The position numbers and the translations under genes are program-made. The notes below the pieces were generated by a model that saw only the letters and a program-made list of their open reading frames with translations, was not told where the DNA came from and did not search any database. Of a stretch of 21,062 nt of DNA, positions 15,844-21,062 are shown in pieces (positions within the stretch are counted from its first letter, which is position 1; every line of letters starts with the position of its first letter). Origin of the DNA: JBNJEM01 sp051745935 (lineage in GTDB: Bacteria > Planctomycetota > Planctomycetia > Pirellulales > Pirellulaceae); assembly GCA_051745935.1 (NCBI GenBank), contig JBNJEM010000055.1:1-21062 (forward strand). The letters are read 5' to 3'.

Positions 15844-15938
15844 CTACGCCGTCTTTATGCAACAATAGGGTTGACGCAAACGGCAAGGGTCGCGTCTCGA
15901 CTAGCTGGTAAAGCTCAGCGTTCGGGGCCTTTTCCGGC

Positions 15939-17240
15939 TTATGTTACTTCAAATCCTTTTCGTTGTTCTCGGCTGAGCCATGAATTCGCGTTTTCGTTCC
16001 CGATGAACCGTTCTTGTTCGGCGTCCCAACGCAACGGTTGGCCCAGGCGGATCGCCAGGTTCAGCAGATGGCAGGTGGTGGCGCTGCGATGTTGGCTCTC
16101 GTAGTCGGAAATCGGTTTTTTTCGTGCCTTGACGCAATCGAAAAAGTTGCCCATATGATTGACAATTGCCTCTAGTTTTCCGACCCGAGGACGGCGTTCC
16201 AGGTTGTCAAAATCGTAAAGTTGAAATTCTTCGCGCGGTAGCGGATTGTTTTCCAGTTCATCAACGGGCACGCCTTCCAGGGTTCCTCGATTCACGAAGA
16301 TCCGTCCCTCGTCGCCCTCGAACAGGACCCCCGCGCGCCCTTCGTCCCGCACGATCAATTCCGCGCCGCTGGGATAGCTCAGTTTTCCCTGGAATTGGGT
16401 GGGCACATCGTATCCGTTCTCAATGTTTGGCAGCTTGCCGGACCCTTCGACGGAGACCGGATATTCGTCGATCGCCCACTGCGCGATATCCATGTCGTGC
16501 GCGCCCCAATCGGTGATTTTTCCGCCAGCATAGTCATACCACCAGCGGAACTTATAATGGCAGCGTTCTTCGACGTAGGGAACTTTCGGCGCTTGTCCCA
16601 ACCACAGATTCCAATTCAAATGCCCCGGCACCGGCCGTTCTGGAAACGGGCCACCCGACGGGTTCGGACCGGTGGCGCAGGTTGCTTTTCGTAGTCGGCC
16701 AATCCGTCCAGCACGGACCATTTCGACAGCTAGACGATAACGAGCGTCGCTGCGTTGCCAGGATCCGACCTGGATGACGCGCCCCGTTTCTTCCGCGACC
16801 CGGCGAAGGATTTTGCCCTCGTCAATGGTGAGGGATATCGGTTTTTCCACGTATACGTCTTTGCCAGCTCGACACGCGTCGATGGCCATCTTCACATGCC
16901 AGTGATCCGGTGAACCGATCATCACGACATCCACGTCCTCGCGGTCAAGCAGGTCGCGGTAATCCTCGAAGATTTTGGGAGTACTGCCAAAGCTGGCTCG
17001 CGCTTGCTCGCGCACGTGGCGGTCCACATCCGCAATGGCGACCACGTCCCCATGCCCCTGTGCGATCAGCGTGATGACGGTTCCCTGATACCGCATGCCG
17101 ACAGCCCCGATCCCCGCCCGCTCGTTCTTGGAGCGGGGAGAGTCGGCCTGGCACGTGGGTAGTGTGCTGTGAGGAGCAAACAATCCAGCTCCGACAAGGC
17201 CAGCGGAACCGGAAAGAAACTGGCGGCGATGCACCTGCAT
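15939..17240 (-). CDS. Tat-exported Gfo/Idh/MocA family oxidoreductase
   Basis: A 433-residue NAD(P)-dependent sugar or polyol oxidoreductase of the type abundant in Planctomycetes. The N-terminus HRRQFLSGSAGLVGAGLFAP is a clear twin-arginine signal (Arg5-Arg6), so the enzyme is exported folded, probably with its cofactor. The Rossmann fold shows AGIGAVGMRYQG (43-53; the canonical GxGxxG is slightly altered), VVAIADVD (66-73) and MIGSPDHWHVKMAIDACRAG (107-126). The family's EKP motif is at 132-134 (VYVEKPIS), and the C-terminal domain has DWGAHDMDIAQWA with His248. The end (GQPLRWDAEQERFIG...NSWLSREQRKGFEV) is typical of this subgroup. AGGAGG at 17249-17254, eight bases before the ATG, fixes the start. 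Substrate is unknown. Confidence 0.93.
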   Translation of the reverse strand: MQVHRRQFLSGSAGLVGAGLFAPHSTLPTCQADSPRSKNERAGIGAVGMRYQGTVITLIAQGHGDVVAIADVDRHVREQARASFGSTPKIFEDYRDLLDREDVDVVMIGSPDHWHVKMAIDACRAGKDVYVEKPISLTIDEGKILRRVAEETGRVIQVGSWQRSDARYRLAVEMVRAGRIGRLRKATCATGPNPSGGPFPERPVPGHLNWNLWLGQAPKVPYVEERCHYKFRWWYDYAGGKITDWGAHDMDIAQWAIDEYPVSVEGSGKLPNIENGYDVPTQFQGKLSYPSGAELIVRDEGRAGVLFEGDEGRIFVNRGTLEGVPVDELENNPLPREEFQLYDFDNLERRPRVGKLEAIVNHMGNFFDCVKARKKPISDYESQHRSATTCHLLNLAIRLGQPLRWDAEQERFIGNENANSWLSREQRKGFEVT

Positions 17241-17640
17241 GATGAAATCCTCCTATTCTTATTCTTGAATTATGATCGATTTCCGACCTGCCGAAAACCA
17301 GGCCACCGACGTTTTCCGGCACTCAATCCGCTTGGATTCCCATCGTCTCCACCCAGGCCGGACCGAGACTGCTAGAATACACGAGGACGAAAGGCTGGTG
17401 GTATTGTTGATCGCGTGACGCGGGGAGTTCAACGCGTTGTGGTTCGAATGCTGGCGAATGACTGGCCGGTTTCAAGGTATCGCCGCGCTGAGCGTCAGCG
17501 TCCAGCCACGTGGCGGCAGCGCGGGGGCTTCGGCTCCCCTCCCCAGCGCCGTCCCAGGGCGCGCCCACGGTGCTGGTTCAGTCGGCGGCGGCCTGAACGC
17601 GCGTCCCCATGCCACCGAGTTCGACACAATGGAGGGAATT
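17241..17640. other. Divergent intergenic region between the oxidoreductase and M28 peptidase genes
   Basis: 400 bases with divergent starts. The side nearest the oxidoreductase is AT-rich (17251-17280). A plus-strand frame open from 17437 joins the M28 gene, but its translation is Pro/Arg/Gly-rich and precedes a better start. No repeat, RNA gene or clear operator seen. Confidence 0.5.
17631..17636 (+). promoter_or_regulatory. Ribosome binding site of the M28 peptidase gene
   Basis: GGAGGG immediately upstream of tandem ATG codons at 17641 and 17644. It places the start at the signal peptide and rejects the upstream extension to 17437. Confidence 0.75.
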
Positions 17641-19560
17641 ATGATGAGAAGACTGGCGATTGCTCCGGTCATCGCACGGTGCGCGTTCTGTTTGGTATCG
17701 CTGTGTGTGTCGGGGGGGTGGACCGCCGATCAAGCGACGCCCAGAAGCCACAACAAAACCAGTCCGGTTTGCTTTCACCAAGGGAATGTTGGGAGCAGGG
17801 ACCACGTTTCGTTAGGGGCTGAAAAACGAGTGGGCTCGGACATCCGCTACCTGGCCTCGGATGAATTGGAAGGACGCGGGCCGGGAACCAAGGGACTGGA
17901 CAAGGCGGCACGGTACATCCGCGAGACCTTTGAAAACCTGGGACTTCGCGGCGCGGGCAATGACGGCGCCTATCTACGTCCTTTCTCTCTTTCGCTCGGT
18001 GCCGACGTTATCGAACCGGAAACATGCCTGGTATTCGAGGGGCCGGACGACCAGGAATTGAAATTAGAGTTGAAGGAACAGTTTCGGCCACTCGGCACGA
18101 AAAACACCGACCCCATGACGCTCGATGTTGTTTTCGCCGGTTACGGGATTTCCGCGCCGAAGCTGGGCTATGATGACTACCAGAACGTTGACGTGGAAGG
18201 GAAGGGAGTGATCATCGTTCGGCGTGAGCCCCAACAAGGGGACGAGGAGAGTGTTTTTGATGGCAAACGGACGACATCCCACTCCTATATTCGCAAGAAA
18301 ACGCAAGCGGCCAGGCGGGCGGGCGCCAGCGCTGTGTTGCTGGTGAACGACCCCTTCACGACGCGACGGCAAGACGCCGACCGGCTTAATCGGCCCGGTG
18401 GATTTGGCAGTACGAGCGAAACGTTTCCCTTCATGCATATCAAGCAATCCGTCTTTGATCGAATTCTTCAGAGTACCCCCGTCAAGAGGGAAGACAAGGA
18501 ACTGGACTCTTTGGCGGAAATCACCTCTGAGATCGACGAAAACCTGTCGCCTTTGTCGCGACCGCTGCCGGGATGGAAAGTGAAACTTCAATGCGGCTTT
18601 GAAACAACCGAGACCGAAGTTTCCAACGTGGCTGCCGTTATCGATGGAAAGGGCCCGCTCGCCCAGGAGACAATCGTTATTGGCGCGCACTATGATCATG
18701 TCGGTTACGGATCGGGTAATGGACGCCAGGTCTATAATGGGGCGGATGACAACGCGAGCGGAACGGCCGCCGTCCTGGAACTGGCTCGACGCTATGCTAC
18801 CCGTTCCAGTCCGCCGAGACGCCGGCTTTTGTTCATTGCATTCACCGCCGAAGAACGGGGCTTGTTGGGCAGCAATTTCTATGTGAACGATCCCCTCGTT
18901 CCACTCGCGAACACCGTGGCCATGTTGAACTTCGATATGATCGGTCACCTGGAAGACGGCCCATTGACGTTGCTCGGGATCCAATCGGCCAACAGCTTTT
19001 CCAAAATGATTGACCGGTTGGGTGAAAATAAAACGTTCGCGGTGGAGTCGAGGCGTGTCAGAGGGGGAAGCGATCACATGGGTTTTCAACGCAACCGCGT
19101 GCCGTATCTATTCTTTCATACGGGTGTCACGCCGACCTACCATACGCCCCACGATGACTTCCACACCTTGGATATTGCGGGAACCGTGGCGGTTATCGAT
19201 TTTGCCGAAGAGGTGCTGGATGGGCTACTCAAAATGCCCACCCGTCCGGAATTCACTGAAATAAAGGCAGCATCGGAGCCACGCCGAGCCGAAGCGTACC
19301 TGGGAATTGTGCCAGACCATTCCGGAGAAGATCACGGCGGCGTCAAGTGCATGCAAATCAATCCTGGTTCGCCGGCCGACGAAGGCAAATTGGAACAGGG
19401 GGACATTATCGTCAAACTCGCGGCGACCGAAGTTCGCGACAAGCAAGGGCTGGTCACCTCGCTCCGAAAATGCAAGCCGGGCGATCGGGTCGAGGTCGTT
19501 ATCCGCCGCGACAAACAAAAGAAGATCCTTCACGTGACCCTCGGAACGCTTGGACGCTAA
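17641..19560 (+). CDS. Secreted M28-family aminopeptidase with PA and PDZ domains
   Basis: A 639-residue exported zinc peptidase. MMRRLAIAPVIARCAFCLVS plus LCVSGGWTAD is the signal peptide. Residues 64-110 carry the family opening YLASDELEGRGPGTKGLDKA. A PA domain occupies about 160-280 (DVVFAGYGIS, then AGASAVLLVND). The M28 core follows with the di-zinc set His350 (IGAHYDHVG), Asp369 (NGADDNASG), catalytic Glu404 and ligand Glu405 (FTAEERGLLG), Asp432 (NFDMIGH) and His501 (TYHTPHDDFHT). A C-terminal PDZ domain (about 552-637; AYLGIVPDH, then INPGSPADEGKLEQGDIIVKL) could bind substrates or partners. Probably releases N-terminal amino acids from peptides in the periplasm. Oddly, residues 31-62, between signal and mature parts, include a 29-base sequence shared with the ilvD terminator region. 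Confidence 0.93.
   Translation: MMRRLAIAPVIARCAFCLVSLCVSGGWTADQATPRSHNKTSPVCFHQGNVGSRDHVSLGAEKRVGSDIRYLASDELEGRGPGTKGLDKAARYIRETFENLGLRGAGNDGAYLRPFSLSLGADVIEPETCLVFEGPDDQELKLELKEQFRPLGTKNTDPMTLDVVFAGYGISAPKLGYDDYQNVDVEGKGVIIVRREPQQGDEESVFDGKRTTSHSYIRKKTQAARRAGASAVLLVNDPFTTRRQDADRLNRPGGFGSTSETFPFMHIKQSVFDRILQSTPVKREDKELDSLAEITSEIDENLSPLSRPLPGWKVKLQCGFETTETEVSNVAAVIDGKGPLAQETIVIGAHYDHVGYGSGNGRQVYNGADDNASGTAAVLELARRYATRSSPPRRRLLFIAFTAEERGLLGSNFYVNDPLVPLANTVAMLNFDMIGHLEDGPLTLLGIQSANSFSKMIDRLGENKTFAVESRRVRGGSDHMGFQRNRVPYLFFHTGVTPTYHTPHDDFHTLDIAGTVAVIDFAEEVLDGLLKMPTRPEFTEIKAASEPRRAEAYLGIVPDHSGEDHGGVKCMQINPGSPADEGKLEQGDIIVKLAATEVRDKQGLVTSLRKCKPGDRVEVVIRRDKQKKILHVTLGTLGR
17742..17770 (+). repeat. 29-base terminator-like repeat inside the M28 gene
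   Basis: Matches 20845-20873 at 26 of 29 positions, all three differences being transitions. It contains the imperfect palindrome AAACCAGTCCGGTTT but lacks the T-tract of the other copy. It is read in frame as part of the linker after the signal peptide (SHNKTSPVCF region). Confidence 0.6.
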
Positions 19561-19737
19561 GCAGCCGTAACAACACGTGGTTCCCCGCAGAAGATCGCTA
19601 CGCACTGACCTCGCAACTCCGCCGCTCCTCCCGTTCGCCTTGCCGGAGCCTTCGCGAAGCCCGAGCCAAACGGCGAGACGAGGCGCACTTTGTGAGCAAA
19701 CTGACGGTTTTTTTAGCAGAGACGCGGGACTGAGGCA

Positions 19738-20151
19738 CTAAAGCCTACCCGGGGTATCTTCCACGGAACCGAGCAACGGTGGAAAAGCCAAATATCGCAG
19801 GCCCAAGAAGGTCAAACCACCAAACGCGATCGTGTTCATGGCCCAGACGCCCCAGTAATCTATTTGTAACAGATCCGCCAAAAAGTAGACGCTAAACGTC
19901 GACATCATGGCGGTCACGCCGTAGACGATACAGCCCCACATCAGACTGTCACGGTAGTTGGTCCGCGCGCGAAAGGTCATCCAGCGATGGGCCGCATGGG
20001 CCTCCAGGGCCCCGATCAACCAGGAAGGCGCCCAAACACTGAGTGATTTGTATGCCGAAAGATTGAGCGCATTGAACAGATAATTGACGCCAAAGAAGAA
20101 GAAAACATTTATGCTGCCGACAAGAATGAAGCGGGTAAACTCGGTCATCAT
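19738..20151 (-). CDS. GtrA-family membrane protein
   Basis: Four hydrophobic helices (FILVGSINVFFFFGVNYLF, then LSVWAPSWLIGALEAH, then GCIVYGVTAMMSTFSVYFLA, then GVWAMNTIAFGGLTFLGLRYL) in the spacing of the GtrA family, small inner-membrane proteins linked to flipping or handling of polyprenyl-linked sugars for cell-surface glycans. The loop sequence HAAHRWMTFRART, between helices 2 and 3, matches the conserved region with a basic W/F-x-F-R element. The start is uncertain: from the ATG at 20151 the length is 137 residues, typical for the family. An open frame continues to 20361 with other starts (for example 20268), but that extension is hydrophilic and unlike the family. No glycosyltransferase partner is adjacent; the only one in the window is at 8427. 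Confidence 0.85.
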   Translation of the reverse strand: MMTEFTRFILVGSINVFFFFGVNYLFNALNLSAYKSLSVWAPSWLIGALEAHAAHRWMTFRARTNYRDSLMWGCIVYGVTAMMSTFSVYFLADLLQIDYWGVWAMNTIAFGGLTFLGLRYLAFPPLLGSVEDTPGRL

Positions 20152-20409
20152 GCGACGGATCGAGTAGTCTTCCTCTACGAGCCCGCTCTTTGCCTGCGTG
20201 ATTCGGCCACGCACTCGACCACTGACATTCGTCAATATCCCCTCGTTGTCTTGGCACACTGAAACCATCCGGTCTCTTGCGGTCAATCGACGTCTCAACA
20301 TGGGACAGCTACCCCAATCCAAGGAAGACAGAACTACCGTGATCAAAACCTCGATATCCAAAACACGATTCGAAACCGACCACCGCCTGACAAGACGGTT
20401 CTACTACAA

Positions 20410-20501
20410 GCGGTCGGATTCGTCGGGATGGAAAGCTGCTCGACGCAAGCCCTCCCCCCTTGGTCGGACTCACGGCGGACAAAGTCATCCGCGACCGGTA
20501 T
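20410..20501 (+). repeat. Dispersed intergenic repeat, copy B
   Basis: The plus-strand counterpart of 5891-5983 (minus), so the two lie inverted, about 14.4 kb apart. Blocks identical in both include GCGGTCGGAT, CTGCTCGA, GCAAGCC, TTGGTCGGACTC and GTCATCCGCGACCGGTAT. The differences fall between these blocks. Confidence 0.75.
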
Positions 20502-20844
20502 AAGTCAATATGAGCCCCTCCTTGGGCCGAGCAATCTCACTCGCCGCGTATCCTCATGGTCACGCTTGCCGCGACACGCCTCTAAACTGAGTCTATGTCG
20601 GTTCGGGCCGCCCTGCAACCATCCTTCTCCAAACACGTGTTTTCAACCCACGTTCCGAAAAGGGCGGGGAGGGCCACAAAGGGTACACCAGGAGAATCAA
20701 AGGCGTTTGCTTGTGCGCGTGGCTGCGAGGGCCAACACGGCGTGCCCAGGGCTTGCTGGGGGTACTCGAACACCTATTGGAGTTACGAGGCATGAGGCTG
20801 GGTTTTGTGACGGGCTGTAAAAAAACCGGCGATGAAGAACCAAT

Positions 20845-20873
20845 CAGAAGCCATGACAAAACCAGTCTGGTTT
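20845..20873 (+). repeat. 29-base terminator-associated repeat
   Basis: The partner of 17742-17770, here forming the stem of the terminator downstream of ilvD and starting CAGAAGCCATGACAAAACC. Confidence 0.6.
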
Positions 20874-20877
20874 TTTT
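20858..20877. terminator. Bidirectional intrinsic terminator after ilvD
   Basis: AAAACCA (20858-20864) pairs with TGGTTTT (20868-20874) around a 3-base loop. On the plus strand seven T residues begin at 20871. On the minus strand the stem ends in TTTT then GTC, about 30-50 bases after the ilvD stop, so it probably ends the ilvD transcript. Confidence 0.5.
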
Positions 20878-20907
20878 GTTTCACCCGCCTCGCGGGCCCG
20901 CTACGTC

Positions 20908-21062
20908 CTATTCCAGCACGGCACCGGTGTCGGCGCTGGTAACATGAGCGGCATAACGGGCCAGGTAGCCGTAATTGATCTTGGGATCTCGCGGCGTCCA
21001 TCCCCTGCGGCGACGTTCGAGTTGTTGGTCATCGACCTGGAGAACAAGCTTCCGATTGGGGA
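20908..21062 (-). CDS. ilvD: Dihydroxy-acid dehydratase, C-terminal 50 residues (5' part outside window)
   Basis: Minus-strand translation from the right edge reads PNRKLVLQVDDQQLERRRRG, then WTPRDPKINYGYLARYAAHV, then TSADTGAVLE and a TAG stop at 20908-20910. This matches the conserved end of IlvD/Edd dehydratases: (I/V)xVxDxELxxRRxxWxPxxP, then GYLxKYAxxVxSAxxGAV. IlvD is an Fe-S enzyme of valine, isoleucine and pantothenate synthesis that dehydrates 2,3-dihydroxy acids. The catalytic and cluster-binding parts lie beyond the window. The GYL(A/K)(R/K)YA ending favours IlvD over the related Edd. An intrinsic terminator follows. Confidence 0.85.
   Translation of the reverse strand, partial: PNRKLVLQVDDQQLERRRRGWTPRDPKINYGYLARYAAHVTSADTGAVLE

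Larger units (their letters stand above)
15680..15870 (+). mobile_element. 191-bp MITE-like palindromic element, copy 2
   Basis: Same length, orientation and ends as copy 1, with three substitutions (15737, 15744 and 15764 against 13554, 13561 and 13581). The 28-bp perfect arms are 15703-15730 and 15820-15847; the inner hairpin is 15764-15786, now with one G-T mismatch at its base. The flanks are TTGT on the left (15676-15679) and TTGA on the right (15871-15874), a near but imperfect 4-bp duplication. It fills most of the gap between the stops of the convergent PhoD-like and Gfo/Idh/MocA genes and could end both transcripts. No protein is encoded, although an open frame happens to run through it. 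Confidence 0.85.
20152..20907. other. Intergenic region between GtrA and ilvD genes
   Basis: About 750 bases (545 if the longest GtrA start is used). It holds copy B of the dispersed repeat (20410-20501) and the ilvD terminator (20858-20877). The middle, 20580-20820, has overlapping open frames on both strands (one 63-residue minus frame, 20582-20773) without ribosome sites or motifs. It could be a further repeat or a gene remnant; I cannot assign it. Confidence 0.5.

Noticed and set aside
13497..15870. Composite transposon made of the two 191-bp elements carrying the PhoD-like gene
   Set aside because: Copy 1 has its own perfect TTCA duplication, and the outer flanks of the pair (TTCA on the left, TTGA on the right) do not match. 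Independent insertions fit better.
17435..17455. GTGGTTCGAATGC, reminiscent of a tRNA T-arm
   Set aside because: No acceptor, D or anticodon stems can be built around it.
17437..17640. 68-codon upstream extension of the M28 gene
   Set aside because: It precedes a GGAGGG site and a signal peptide at 17641, and its translation is Pro/Arg/Gly-rich.
1..21062. CRISPR arrays, rRNA or tRNA genes, prophage or transposase genes
   Set aside because: Looked for throughout; no regularly spaced repeats, RNA signatures or recombinase motifs were seen.

Overview
The window looks like a piece of chromosome from a member of the Planctomycetota. This is an inference from gene types: a Tat-exported Gfo/Idh/MocA oxidoreductase, a secreted PhoD-like phosphodiesterase, a secreted M28 peptidase with PA and PDZ domains, a DoxX/TIM-barrel fusion, NifU-NifS used as a housekeeping Fe-S system, loose gene spacing and long intergenic stretches. 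No rRNA, tRNA, CRISPR array, prophage or transposase gene was found.

Layout. 1-2673 (+): the 3' part of a DoxX-TIM-barrel fusion, then a cobalamin/URO-D-type methyltransferase. 2720-5211 (-): nifS and nifU, with nifU upstream. 5212-6495: about 1.3 kb without a convincing gene, holding one copy of a roughly 92-bp dispersed repeat. 6496-9563 (+): pdxJ (vitamin B6), dapA (lysine/peptidoglycan) and a GT4 glycosyltransferase. 10104-11828: a small unknown + strand gene lying entirely antisense to the 3' end of mgtE (-). 11829-12502: a divergent gap with what looks like the decayed C-terminus of a lost gene. 12503-13327 (+): a tandem-FHA protein. 13497-15870: a PhoD-like secreted phosphodiesterase bracketed by two nearly identical 191-bp MITE-like elements. 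15939-17240 (-): a Tat-signal Gfo/Idh/MocA oxidoreductase. 17641-19560 (+): a secreted M28 peptidase. 19738-20151 (-): a GtrA-family membrane protein. 20410-20501: the second, inverted copy of the dispersed repeat. 20908-21062 (-): the C-terminus of ilvD, followed by an intrinsic terminator.

How the genes work together. Most units are independent housekeeping genes: Fe-S assembly (nifUS), PLP synthesis (pdxJ; NifS is PLP-dependent), lysine and branched-chain amino acid synthesis (dapA, ilvD) and Mg2+ uptake (mgtE). Three neighbours are exported enzymes (PhoD-like, Gfo/Idh/MocA, M28), consistent with a periplasmic scavenging lifestyle, but nothing ties them into one pathway.

The most interesting structure is the pair of 191-bp elements. 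They have 51-bp imperfect terminal inverted repeats containing a perfect 28-bp palindromic arm, nested hairpins that read as intrinsic terminators on both strands, and a 4-bp target duplication at copy 1. Copy 2 sits exactly between two convergent genes, where a bidirectional terminator would be useful.
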